Part shown: in pieces, positions 35,238 through 44,703 of the stretch
Layout: each line of letters begins with the position of its first letter
How positions within the stretch are numbered: position 1 is the stretch's first letter
NCBI GenBank assembly: GCA_016281015.1
Contig: JAEEHS010000059.1
Span: 1-63,746, forward strand
From: Bacteroidales bacterium
Lineage (GTDB): Bacteria; Bacteroidota; Bacteroidia; Bacteroidales; UBA932
Direction of reading: 5' to 3'
Length of the DNA: 63,746 nt
Position numbers and translations under genes: made by a program
Notes under the pieces: generated by a model
What the model saw: only the letters and a program-made list of their open reading frames with translations
What the model was told of the DNA's origin: nothing
Databases searched by the model: none

Positions 35238-36932
35238 ATGAAAAAGACCTTTTTACTGACAAGTGTTGTCCTGGCCTTATCCGCCTGCTCTTTCCTGGAT
35301 TTGACTCCGACGGTCATCAGCAAGGAAACCTTCTATAAGAGTGAGGTGGAGGCCCGTTACGGGCTCGCCGGCGTGTACGGCGCGATGAGCCATGAATCCT
35401 TCTATGGGAACTTCTATTCCCAAATGATTTCCAATACCGACGACTTGAGTTATTTCAACCGTCCAGTCCAGGCGTCTACGGCCTTGCCGCAGTACCATTT
35501 CGACGCGGGTAACGAATACATCCGCCAGGCATGGACCCGGATGTACCGGGGCATCCGCAATGCCAACGCCTTCATGGAAGCCATTTCTGTTTCCGAGTTT
35601 GATCCGGACGGCGCTCTCTATGCCGAGGCGCGTTTCCTGCGGGCCTATTATCATTTCCTCCTGGCAGAGGCCTGGGGTGACGTACCGCTTCGTGACAAAG
35701 AGGTCAAGGACCACGGCGGCGTCCTCTCGGCAGCGACTCCGCAGGCGGACGTGCTCCGCTGGTGTGCCGCCGAAATGGAGGACTGCCTGAATAAACTGTC
35801 CACCTCGACGGACCTCCTGCCATCCCGTATCAACCGGGCTGTGGCGGAGGGAATTCTTGCCCGCGTGTATCTGTTCATGGCGGGGGAGAGCGTCCAGGGC
35901 ATGGACAAAACAGCCTGTTTCAAATCGGCCCGGGATCATGCGGATGCGGTCATCCAGAGCCAGAGCTATCGTCTCAACCCCGACTACAGCCAGGTCTTTA
36001 TCAATATGATCGAAGATGCCTATGACACGGAGTACCAGGAGTCCATGTGGGAGGTCGAGTTCCTCGGAGACCGCTCCAGCGCCTCGTCCTGGAGCAACGG
36101 GCGCATCGGAGACGTGCTGGGCCTTCAGTCCACCGGTTCGACGGGCTACTCCTCTTTCCGGTGCAACTATTCTTACGGGATGTACAATGGCTCCCTGAAG
36201 CTCTGGGACCTGTACTGGCAGAAGGACCGGACGGCGGATGAAACGACCCAGAACGTCATCACGGACGTGCGCCAGAGCTGGAACATGGCCCCTTATAATT
36301 ATGCGGGAAGCAGTAGCTGGGCTCCTTACGGGGTTCCGGGCAGCGGTTCCAGCCGGGCCTCCATCGACAAGACGCCCTATGTTTACAACAGTGTTACGAC
36401 GACCATGGACCCGACTGCGGCCCAGGCCATCCGTAACTGCGGCAAATTCCGCCGGGAGGTGGACTACGAAGGCGTCAAGGACTCCAAGCGTCTATATACG
36501 ACCATCAACTACCCGCTTCTCCGCTACGCCGACATCCTGCTGATGTATGCCGAGGCGGCCAATGAATACGAAGGCGCCCCTTCTGACAAGGCCTACGACT
36601 GCCTCAAGCAGGTGCGGGACCGTGCCGGGATCAAGACCCTGGAGAAGACGGAATACGACCAGGCTTCTTTCCGGGAACTGGTCCGCAACGAGCGGGGGCG
36701 CGAGCTGTGTTTCGAATCCCTGCGGAAATATGACCTGATCCGCTGGGGCATCTTTGTCGAGGCCATGCGGGAATACGGCCAGGCGGCGGAGGATGAGCGC
36801 TGGAGCAAGCATGCGACGGCAGCCTATGTCGCCTCGATCGCCGATGCCGTCCAGCCGCGCCACATCTACCTGCCTCTTCCTCTGGAAGAGCTTGGCGTCA
36901 ACAGTCTCCTGGTTCAGAACCCTCTTTGGTAA
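35238..36932 (+). CDS. SusD/RagB-type glycan-binding lipoprotein
   Basis: 564 residues, lipobox ALSAC (Cys17). SusD family hallmarks: RQAWTRMYRGIRNANAF near 95, EARFLRAYYHFLLAEAWGDVPL near 130-150, YPLLRYADILLMYAEAANE near 415-435, and NERGRELCFESLRKYDLIRWG near 475-500. It lies 12 bases after SusC and forms the lid of that transporter. Confidence 0.94.
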   Translation: MKKTFLLTSVVLALSACSFLDLTPTVISKETFYKSEVEARYGLAGVYGAMSHESFYGNFYSQMISNTDDLSYFNRPVQASTALPQYHFDAGNEYIRQAWTRMYRGIRNANAFMEAISVSEFDPDGALYAEARFLRAYYHFLLAEAWGDVPLRDKEVKDHGGVLSAATPQADVLRWCAAEMEDCLNKLSTSTDLLPSRINRAVAEGILARVYLFMAGESVQGMDKTACFKSARDHADAVIQSQSYRLNPDYSQVFINMIEDAYDTEYQESMWEVEFLGDRSSASSWSNGRIGDVLGLQSTGSTGYSSFRCNYSYGMYNGSLKLWDLYWQKDRTADETTQNVITDVRQSWNMAPYNYAGSSSWAPYGVPGSGSSRASIDKTPYVYNSVTTTMDPTAAQAIRNCGKFRREVDYEGVKDSKRLYTTINYPLLRYADILLMYAEAANEYEGAPSDKAYDCLKQVRDRAGIKTLEKTEYDQASFRELVRNERGRELCFESLRKYDLIRWGIFVEAMREYGQAAEDERWSKHATAAYVASIADAVQPRHIYLPLPLEELGVNSLLVQNPLW

Positions 36933-36938
36933 GCGCTT

Positions 36939-37898
36939 ATGAAAACGAGATTTGCCATGATGGCTGCGGCCCTTGCAGCCCTTGCGGGATGCCAGCATGA
37001 AATCGTAACACCGGTAGACGGCCGGATTACGCTGGATCCCTCCAATACATACTATGCCGGAGAGCCGGTCCGCTTCCGCGTGGGCGGCGCTCCGGACAAC
37101 ATCCTCTTCTACAGTGGTGAAACGGGAGCGCAATACCGTTTCAAAGACCGTTATGCCGTGCCGGTGGAACAGGTCCATTCCGCCACGCTCCATCTGGATT
37201 ACCAGGCCCGGTACGGGACGGAGGGTGCCCTGGAAGTATGGGTCTCCAACAGTTTCCCGGGCTTGAAGGGAGATGACGGAGCGGCCGACCGTGCTGCCGT
37301 AAAGGCTTTGGTAGACGGCGGGATGCAGGGCTTCACGCGCCTGGATTACGCCGAAGGAAAGTCGACCGTATGGACGGCCCAGGATTATCCCATGAACGAC
37401 TTCCTGGACCATTTCACCCTCGCCTTCCATTGGTGCCCGGCCGCGTCCAATGCGACCCAGCGGACCTATTGGATCAACGGCTCCATTACCCTGGACATGG
37501 AAGGCGCCGATCCTTCGACCATGAATATCATGGATCTGGACCCGGTCACAGTGATGATGAACGAGCAGCTGGATCCCTATCACAAGAACAAGGGGAACGG
37601 CTCCATCCGCTTCGACAATTCCGCCGCATCCATCTGTTTCCAGGGCGTCGGGGCCAATGCGCTGGGCTATGCGCTCGACGGCTGGGTCTTCACCCGTCCT
37701 TCTCCGCTCAACCGGGTCGCTGCGGACAAAGGCAGCGTCATCAAGAACATCCAGAATTATATGGACGTGTACGAATACATCTATGAAGAGCCCGGCAATT
37801 ATACGGCTTCCTTCGTGTCGTCCAACGTCAACTATCTGGGGGCGAGCGAGGATGTGCAGGAATTCCGCTTTTCCATCATAGAGAAACCTCTCCCGTGA
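36939..37898 (+). CDS. SusE-position surface lipoprotein (DUF5017-like)
   Basis: 319 residues, lipobox LAGCQ (Cys18). A PKD-like N-terminal region (RITLDPSNTYYAGEPVRF) leads into a beta-rich domain resembling DUF5017, common next to SusD in Bacteroidales. The sequence shows no enzyme motif. The position between SusD and the second PL8 suggests a surface glycan-binding protein for chondroitin chains. Its stop overlaps the next GTG start. Confidence 0.7.
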   Translation: MKTRFAMMAAALAALAGCQHEIVTPVDGRITLDPSNTYYAGEPVRFRVGGAPDNILFYSGETGAQYRFKDRYAVPVEQVHSATLHLDYQARYGTEGALEVWVSNSFPGLKGDDGAADRAAVKALVDGGMQGFTRLDYAEGKSTVWTAQDYPMNDFLDHFTLAFHWCPAASNATQRTYWINGSITLDMEGADPSTMNIMDLDPVTVMMNEQLDPYHKNKGNGSIRFDNSAASICFQGVGANALGYALDGWVFTRPSPLNRVAADKGSVIKNIQNYMDVYEYIYEEPGNYTASFVSSNVNYLGASEDVQEFRFSIIEKPLP

Positions 37899-40735
37899 GA
37901 CAGATCCTGTCCATAACCCTGCTGTTTTTGGCCCTTACCTTGCCCGTAAGCGCCCAGGTGGATTTTGCCCGCCCGGACATCCTTTCCTTTGAAAGCGGGA
38001 AGGGAAGCAGTCCGGACCATGCCAAGTTGGGGGAGCGCTCGCTGAAATGGACCTGGAAATGTGCCGGGGCAAAACTCCGGCTGAAGTATCCCGTTCCCTA
38101 CCGGGCGGAGAATCCGGATCCGGAAGATACGGCTGTATCTTCTTTCGTATGCTGGGTGTATGCGCCGGAGGAGCTGGAAGGCCGTCTTCGCTTTGAGTTC
38201 CTGAAAAGGGGCCGTGTCTGCTGCTCTTTCCCGTATCAGCTCGGATTCCGGGGCTGGAGAGGGGCCTGGGTGGCCTTTGACCGGGATATGGACGGAACGC
38301 CGGAAGAGGGGATGGACGAAATCCGGATTTGCGTGGAAGGCCCCCGCAAGGGGACCCTGTACTTCGACGGCATCATTCCCGCCGTCTTTGAGGACGCGCG
38401 TTACCATACGCCGGATCTGCAAGTTCCCTTTGTCAATGCAGGAACCGAAGTCCACTGGCTCCAGCTGCTTTCCCACTGGCGGAAGGCCCTGGATGTGAAG
38501 GTGCCGGACGCTTTGACGGAGGAGGACTGTGCGCAGATGGACACCCTCCGGGAACGCTATGTCCATCTGATGGCCGCTTCCGGCAAAGGCTTTGGCATGG
38601 AAAAAGCCCGTGAGGCGGCACGTCTGGCTGACAAACCCATCTTCTTTATCCGATACGGGGAGACCTACCAGCATCTCGGTATCCCGGATGCCGGCAAGCG
38701 CTGGCGGGCGGAGGGACAACTCCTACGCCCTTACAATGATGCCCTTTTCCGCGTAGCGCTTAGCTGGCGCAATTGCCGTGATGCGGCGGAGAGGGCGGAA
38801 CTGGAACAGATATACATCAAGATGACCCGCCACTTGCTGGACGAGGGCTTTGCCGCCGGCAGCGGGCAGGGGACGCTGCACCATCTGGGCTACAGCATGC
38901 GGAATTTCTATACGGCTCCGGTCATCATGCGGGATGTCCTGCGCCGCGCCGGCCTCCTGGAAGAAGTCCAGCAGGCCATGGAATGGTTCTCCGGCGTGGG
39001 AGAAGTCAAAGTGGCGCCCAAGCGGCCCGGCATGGATATCGATGCCTTCAATACCTACCTGCTGAGCCGGGTGGCGGCCCTGCTCCTGCTGGAAGACACG
39101 CCCTACAAATATGCCTATCTGCAGGGACTCTCCCGCTGGATAGACAATGGTTTCCGCTATACCGGGGGCACCAAGCCCTGTTTCAAGCCGGACGGAACTG
39201 TTTTCCATCACCGAAGGGCCTATCCCGCCTATGCGGTCGGTGGTTTTGACGGGGCGGTGAAGGCGGTCTGGCTCCTGCACGGGACAGTTTTCGCCGTATC
39301 GCCAGAAAGCCATGCCCATCTGAAAAAAGCCTTGATGGAAATGCGCTTCTACTGCAATGCGGCGTCTTTCCCGCTGGCCATGTCCGGCCGGCATCCGGAT
39401 GGGGAGGGCGCGCTGATTCCCGTCCATTACGCGCTACTCGCCGAAGCGGGGTCACCCGACGGCCGGGAGGCGGTCGATGCCGATCTGGCGGCCGCTTATC
39501 TCCGGCTTGATCCGAAGGGAAGTTCCCGTTTTTCCGCCTTTATGGCCGAAGCCTCTCCGAAGGGCGTGCGCAGTTATGGTTACAACTGCTCGCTGTCTGT
39601 CCGGCAGGCGGACTGGCTGGTCACCCTTGCCGGGCATAGCCGCTACCTCTGGTCGGCGGAAATCTATCAAGGTGCCAACCATTATGGCCGCTATCTGACC
39701 CACGGCAGCATGGAAATCCTCTCCGGCGGGACTCCGGTCTCGGCAAAGGAGAGCGGCTATCAGGTAGCAGGCTATGACTGGTGCCATATCCCGGGAACGA
39801 CGGCTTCTCCGCTGCCCATGGCCGAGATGAAAGCCCATGTCATCAATCCGGACAAATACTCGGGCTATGAGGAAATGCTGCTTTCAGACGAATGGTTTGC
39901 GGGCGGTGTGGCGGAGGGTGACGAAGGAGTTTTCGCCATGAAGCTCCACGAAAACGAGAAATACAACGGATCCCTCCGGGCCCGGAAGAGTTGGTTTGTC
40001 TTTGGCAGCCGGATCATCTGCCTGGGAAGTGACATCGAGAGTGACCTTCCCGTCCATACGACCCTCTTCCAGAACGCCCTGCCCGGTCCTGTCCCGGCAG
40101 ATTCGACGCTGGGCGAAACCTGTCTGAAGGACCGCTTCGGCCATGTCTGGACCGTTCGGGAAGGCAGTGTCGTCCATACCCGGGGCCTCCAGCATTCGCT
40201 GCATGAGGAGACGGATGCGCCGACCCGGGGCTGGTTCGAAAAGGCATACATCCGTCAGGATCAGCCTGTGTATGAATACGAGGTCCGGATGGACCCGTCC
40301 ATAGCAGCATGCGCGTATCAGCGCATCGCCCGGAGCCGTTCGCTCCATGCCGTGCGCTGCGACGGCGCCGTGGCGGCGGCCGTGTTCGAGGGGGGAGCGG
40401 TGGACAGCCGGATTGTGATGGCTTCTCCCTGCCTCCTCCTGTACCGGGAGGATGAGGAAGGGCTCCATATCTCCCTCTCGAATCCGGACCTGGCCCTGTA
40501 TGAGGGACCGGCGGACAAGGCCTATGATGCCGCTGGAAAGTATATTGAACGGAGCGTGTACAGCCGCTCCTGGATCGACAACGACTGTGCTCCGACCCAT
40601 GTGAGCCTGACCCTCAGCGGTCACTGGACCGTGGCCGAAGCCCCGGAAGGAACCCGCTGTGATTCGGACGGCGTGCTGACTTACCTGAGTATCCCGACCG
40701 CTGAGGCGCGGACGGAAAAAATCTTGCTGCAATGA
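37895..40735 (+). CDS. PL8 chondroitin/hyaluronan lyase, second copy
   Basis: 946 residues. It starts with GTG at 37895, overlapping the preceding stop by 4 bases; no in-frame ATG lies near enough to keep the signal peptide (QILSITLLFLALTLPVSAQ). Architecture matches the first PL8: galactose-binding-like domain (about 25-175), toroid with GTLHHLGYSMRNFY (~325) and KPDGTVFHHRRAYPAYAVGGF, then NCSLSVRQADWLVTLAGHSRYLWSAEIYQGANHYGRY. It differs from copy 1 at many of these positions, so the two probably have different sulfation or endo/exo preferences. Downstream it overlaps the sulfatase ATG by 4 bases. Confidence 0.88.
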   Translation: MRQILSITLLFLALTLPVSAQVDFARPDILSFESGKGSSPDHAKLGERSLKWTWKCAGAKLRLKYPVPYRAENPDPEDTAVSSFVCWVYAPEELEGRLRFEFLKRGRVCCSFPYQLGFRGWRGAWVAFDRDMDGTPEEGMDEIRICVEGPRKGTLYFDGIIPAVFEDARYHTPDLQVPFVNAGTEVHWLQLLSHWRKALDVKVPDALTEEDCAQMDTLRERYVHLMAASGKGFGMEKAREAARLADKPIFFIRYGETYQHLGIPDAGKRWRAEGQLLRPYNDALFRVALSWRNCRDAAERAELEQIYIKMTRHLLDEGFAAGSGQGTLHHLGYSMRNFYTAPVIMRDVLRRAGLLEEVQQAMEWFSGVGEVKVAPKRPGMDIDAFNTYLLSRVAALLLLEDTPYKYAYLQGLSRWIDNGFRYTGGTKPCFKPDGTVFHHRRAYPAYAVGGFDGAVKAVWLLHGTVFAVSPESHAHLKKALMEMRFYCNAASFPLAMSGRHPDGEGALIPVHYALLAEAGSPDGREAVDADLAAAYLRLDPKGSSRFSAFMAEASPKGVRSYGYNCSLSVRQADWLVTLAGHSRYLWSAEIYQGANHYGRYLTHGSMEILSGGTPVSAKESGYQVAGYDWCHIPGTTASPLPMAEMKAHVINPDKYSGYEEMLLSDEWFAGGVAEGDEGVFAMKLHENEKYNGSLRARKSWFVFGSRIICLGSDIESDLPVHTTLFQNALPGPVPADSTLGETCLKDRFGHVWTVREGSVVHTRGLQHSLHEETDAPTRGWFEKAYIRQDQPVYEYEVRMDPSIAACAYQRIARSRSLHAVRCDGAVAAAVFEGGAVDSRIVMASPCLLLYREDEEGLHISLSNPDLALYEGPADKAYDAAGKYIERSVYSRSWIDNDCAPTHVSLTLSGHWTVAEAPEGTRCDSDGVLTYLSIPTAEARTEKILLQ

Positions 40736-42237
40736 GAAAAGAACCTTTCATCCTGCCGGCTTTGTCGCTGCTCGCCGCATCCTGCGCTCCCAAGGTGCAG
40801 CAGCCGAATATCCTGTATGTATTTCCGGACCAGTTCCGCAATTCTGCCATGGCTTTCTGGAATGACCCGGCTTTCGAAGGAGCGCAGCGTTGGCAGGCGG
40901 ATCCGGTCGTAACGCCGCGGCTGGATGCTTTCGCCGGGGAGTCCCTGGTCCTGAGCCGGGCGGTGTCGACCTGCCCGCTCTCGAGTCCTTACCGGGGAAT
41001 GTTCCTGACGGGGATGTATCCCGAGCGCAACGGCGTGATTTCCAACTGTATGGCCGAACGTCCGGACAACACCCTCCGGGAGGATGCCGTCTGTATCTCG
41101 GATGTCTTGTCCGCGACCGGCTACCAATGTGCTTATATCGGGAAACTGCATGCAGAGGTTCCCATGAAAAACGATCCGGCCCACCCCGGACATTTCGTCA
41201 GCGAGCGCCGACCGGAATGGGATGCCTACACCCCGCCGGAGCGCCGCCATGGTTTCTCCTGGTGGTATTCTTACGGGACCTTTGACGAGCATCACAACCC
41301 CCATTACTGGGATACGGAAGGCGTCCGGCACGACCCGCACGAGTTCTCCGTCACTCATGAAACCGGGAAGGCGATTGAATTCCTGCGGAAACGGGACCGC
41401 CGCCGCCCCTTCTTCCTCTGTGTAGCCTACAATCCTCCGCACAGTCCTTATCAGCATCCCGGAACAGACTGTCTGGAAGAGGATTATGCCCATTACCGGG
41501 ACCTGCCGCTTTCCCGGCTCTATGTCCGGGAGAATGCGGATACGACGATGGCCAAGGCACCGTCCATCCGGCCGTATTTTTCCAATGTCACCTCCGTGGA
41601 CCGGCATTTCGGAATGATTCTCGACGAGTTGCAGCGGCAGGGACTGGACCGAAACACGATTGTCGTCTTTACCTCGGACCATGGAGAGACTATGTGCAGC
41701 CACGGCACCGCCGATCCGAAGAATTCCATCTGGACGGAATCCTTCAATGTCCCGTTTCTTCTCCGCTATCCCGGCAGAATAGCCCCGCGGGTGGACTCGC
41801 TGCTCCTCTCTTCGGTCGACATCATGCCGACTCTCCTCTCGCTTGTCGGCGCGAAGATTCCTCCCAGCGTGGAGGGGAAAGACCTCTCGGACGTATTCCT
41901 CGGCCGGAGCGAAGTGCGTCCGGAAGCGGCCCTGTACCTGCGCAATGTTAATGGGGAGGCGGATCCGGATGGATTGTACCGCCATTTCTTCGGTGTCGCC
42001 CGGGGAATCCGGACAGCGCGCTACACGATGGAGGTGGCCATCCGTCGCGACGGCGGCCTGGACAGTATCCAGATCTATGATGACTGGCTGGACCCTTATC
42101 AACTTCACAATATCGATTACCGGGAAGTCCCGGAGCTCTTTGCCAGCCTCGCAGCACAGCTTTCGGCGCTGCTGGAGGAAAGCAACGACTCCTGGTACCG
42201 GGATGGAACATGGGATAAAATATGGAAACAGATATGA
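40732..42237 (+). CDS. S1-family sulfatase, Ser-type active site
   Basis: 501 residues, lipobox LLAASC (Cys18). Formylglycine sulfatase fold: metal residues at FPDQFR (31-36), modification motif S84-S-P-Y-R88 within TCPLSSPYRGMF, GMYPERNGV, IGKLHAE, and FTSDHGE near 315. S1 sulfatases need the C/S-x-P-x-R residue converted to formylglycine; here Ser84 is the candidate, so an anaerobic radical-SAM maturase is required, and none is in the window. Between PL8 and the PL29-like gene, it would remove sulfate from chondroitin or its disaccharides. The position specificity (4-O, 6-O or 2-O) cannot be read from the sequence. Confidence 0.9.
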   Translation: MRKEPFILPALSLLAASCAPKVQQPNILYVFPDQFRNSAMAFWNDPAFEGAQRWQADPVVTPRLDAFAGESLVLSRAVSTCPLSSPYRGMFLTGMYPERNGVISNCMAERPDNTLREDAVCISDVLSATGYQCAYIGKLHAEVPMKNDPAHPGHFVSERRPEWDAYTPPERRHGFSWWYSYGTFDEHHNPHYWDTEGVRHDPHEFSVTHETGKAIEFLRKRDRRRPFFLCVAYNPPHSPYQHPGTDCLEEDYAHYRDLPLSRLYVRENADTTMAKAPSIRPYFSNVTSVDRHFGMILDELQRQGLDRNTIVVFTSDHGETMCSHGTADPKNSIWTESFNVPFLLRYPGRIAPRVDSLLLSSVDIMPTLLSLVGAKIPPSVEGKDLSDVFLGRSEVRPEAALYLRNVNGEADPDGLYRHFFGVARGIRTARYTMEVAIRRDGGLDSIQIYDDWLDPYQLHNIDYREVPELFASLAAQLSALLEESNDSWYRDGTWDKIWKQI

Positions 42238-44690
42238 AAAGAACATGGAAACTGCTGCTCGGGGCACTGCTCCTTTCGGCGCTGGTCTCCTGCGTAGACA
42301 CCGCCCCGATAGAAGGGCGTCTGGATGCGCTCTCCGAGAAGATCGCCGCACAGGAAAGTGCCATCGCCCGAGCCAACGACAACGCCATCGCCATCGGGAA
42401 ATTCCTCCGGGGGGAAGACATCCTGATCGTCTCCTGGAAGGCCCTGGACCATGGCTATGAGATGGAACTCAGTGACGGGACGACCGTGCGGGTCTGCTAT
42501 GGGAGCGAGACGCCGGCCCTGGTGCCCCTCATCGGCGTGGATGCGGACGGATACTGGATTCTGTCGCTCTCCGGCGGCAAGACCTACGAGCGGATTGCCG
42601 GGGCTGCTCCTTTGTCGGACAATGACGGCCATACGCCCCAGGTCCGGATCAATGCGGACGGATGCTGGGAGATATCGACGGATGGAAAACAGTGGCAGGT
42701 GCTTCTGGATGGTGCCGGCCGTCCGGTCAGCGCCGTGGACGGCGCCGCGGTCGCCGGGGTTTCCTCCTTTTTCCGGAATGTCGTGTATCAGGAGGATACT
42801 TCGTCCATGACCTTTACGCTGCAAGACGGCAGAACCGTTGTCGTCCCTGTTGTGCAGAACTTTTATCTCCGTCTGAGAGGATACAAGGATGGGATGACGC
42901 TCCATCTGGGTGAGACCGTGACCTACGCCGTCGAGGCCTCGGATGTGGCCGAAGCCATCGTCCGCTCTCCGGAGGGATGGACCCTGGTCGTGACGGACAG
43001 CGAATGCGCCGTGACGGCCCCTGCGAGCGGCACAGACGGGGAAACGGTCGAAATGGAAATCTTGATTGTTTCTTCGAAGGGCTATCTGCGAAAGGTGAAA
43101 CTCTCGTTCCGCCTGACCACGGCCCCGGACGGGAAGACCGGTGTCAAAACCTGGGACGACTGGGTGACAGGAAGTGATGAAAATGTGCTCCTGGACTATT
43201 CCTACGCCGGGTATAACCATGGCGAAAGCGCCCCCGCGGACGCCATGGACCTCGGTTATAAGGTCTTCAATGTCGTGGATTACGGCGCTGTTCCCAATGA
43301 CGGAAAATCCGACCGTGCCGCCGTTCTCAAGGCCTGGCAGGCCATCATCGGCGAGGGGCAGGTCCAGAAATCCGAAGCGCGTGCCATCCTCTATTTCCCC
43401 GAAGGGGAGTTCATTCTCCATACCGCCGACGACGATGTGGACGGAAAGAGCCAGCCCCTGCAGCTGCGCGGCGGATATTTTGTCATCAAAGGGGCCGGCC
43501 GGGACAAGACGACGCTCGTGATGGATGCGGCGAACCAGCCTGCTTCCGAGGCGCTCTACAGTTCTCCGGTCATGCTCGAAATCAAACATAATTCCGGTTT
43601 GAGTGAAGTGGCGAAGATTACGTCGGATGCGCCCAAGGGTAGCTTCAGCGTGGAGGTTTCGACAAGTGCGGGCATTGCTGCCGGTGACTGGGTCTGCCTG
43701 CATGTGATCAACAACAACGCGGCGTTTGTCGCCCAGGAACTCGCTCCCTACAGCGTGGAAGCGACCATGACGAACATCATCGAGACGGGTGTCCAGGTGT
43801 ATGACTACCACCAGGTGAAATCGGTTTCCGGCACGACGGTGACCTTCGTCGAACCCATCATGCATGCGGTGGAGGCCCGTTGGGGATGGACCTTGCAGAA
43901 ATATCCCCATTATGAGCAGGTCGGCGTGGAAGACCTGACGTTCAAGGGGAAAGCCAAAGAGAATTTCAAGCACCATGGATCCTGGGAGGATGACGGCGCC
44001 TACAAACCCCTCTCTATGGTCCGTATTGCCAATGGCTGGCTCCGCAGGGTGCGTTTTACCTCTGTCAGCGAGGCCTGTACGATTTCCCATAGCGCCAATA
44101 TTTCGGTCTATGACATCGAAATAGACGGGAACCGCGGCCATTCTTCCATCCGCAGCCAGACCGGCAGCCGGGTCTTCATTGGGAAGGTCTGGGACCACAG
44201 CAGCGGTGCCCTGGTTTCCAGCGGGGTGTGGGCGGAAAACACCGGGCAGTACCATGCCGTCGGTGTCTCCAAGCCCAGCATCGGTACGGTGCTGTGGCGC
44301 AATACCTGGGGCCGGGACGGCTGTTTCGAGGCCCATGCGACCCAGCCGCGGGCGACGCTCATCGACTGTTGTGAAGGCGGATGGATGCAAATGCGCCAAG
44401 GGGGAGACGAGAACCAGGTGCCGAATCACCTGTCGGATCTTGTCATCTGGAATTTCCGCTCCACGACGCCTTTCAGCGGAACCTGGGACTGGTGGAAGAC
44501 ATCCAGCAAGTGGTGGAAGATCCTTCCGCCGGTGGTGGTGGGCTTCCACGGCGAGGTCTGCGATTTCCTCGCCTCCCAGACCCGGGTGGATGAGTCCCAC
44601 GGGACGGCCGTCGAGCCGGAATCCCTCTATGAGGCCCAATTGAAAAAACGCCTGGGCGCCGTCCCGGCATGGTTGAATGCGATAAAATAA
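42234..44690 (+). CDS. PL29-like chondroitin lyase, surface lipoprotein
   Basis: 818 residues from ATG 42234, which overlaps the sulfatase stop by 4 bases (an ATG 12 bases earlier gives a poorer signal). Lipobox ALVSC (Cys17 or so), short coiled coil (IEGRLDALSEKIAAQESAIA), DUF4988-like domain to about 300, then a pectate-lyase-3 beta-helix (VVDYGAVPNDGKSDRAAVLKAWQ) and a DUF4955-type end (WKILPPVVVGFHGE, SLYEAQLKKRLG). This is the layout of the surface endo-lyase BT_3328 that founded PL29 in B. thetaiotaomicron's chondroitin locus. Family call rests on remembered architecture, not a search. Confidence 0.75.
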   Translation: MKRTWKLLLGALLLSALVSCVDTAPIEGRLDALSEKIAAQESAIARANDNAIAIGKFLRGEDILIVSWKALDHGYEMELSDGTTVRVCYGSETPALVPLIGVDADGYWILSLSGGKTYERIAGAAPLSDNDGHTPQVRINADGCWEISTDGKQWQVLLDGAGRPVSAVDGAAVAGVSSFFRNVVYQEDTSSMTFTLQDGRTVVVPVVQNFYLRLRGYKDGMTLHLGETVTYAVEASDVAEAIVRSPEGWTLVVTDSECAVTAPASGTDGETVEMEILIVSSKGYLRKVKLSFRLTTAPDGKTGVKTWDDWVTGSDENVLLDYSYAGYNHGESAPADAMDLGYKVFNVVDYGAVPNDGKSDRAAVLKAWQAIIGEGQVQKSEARAILYFPEGEFILHTADDDVDGKSQPLQLRGGYFVIKGAGRDKTTLVMDAANQPASEALYSSPVMLEIKHNSGLSEVAKITSDAPKGSFSVEVSTSAGIAAGDWVCLHVINNNAAFVAQELAPYSVEATMTNIIETGVQVYDYHQVKSVSGTTVTFVEPIMHAVEARWGWTLQKYPHYEQVGVEDLTFKGKAKENFKHHGSWEDDGAYKPLSMVRIANGWLRRVRFTSVSEACTISHSANISVYDIEIDGNRGHSSIRSQTGSRVFIGKVWDHSSGALVSSGVWAENTGQYHAVGVSKPSIGTVLWRNTWGRDGCFEAHATQPRATLIDCCEGGWMQMRQGGDENQVPNHLSDLVIWNFRSTTPFSGTWDWWKTSSKWWKILPPVVVGFHGEVCDFLASQTRVDESHGTAVEPESLYEAQLKKRLGAVPAWLNAIK

Positions 44691-44703
44691 AATGATACAC
44701 AAT

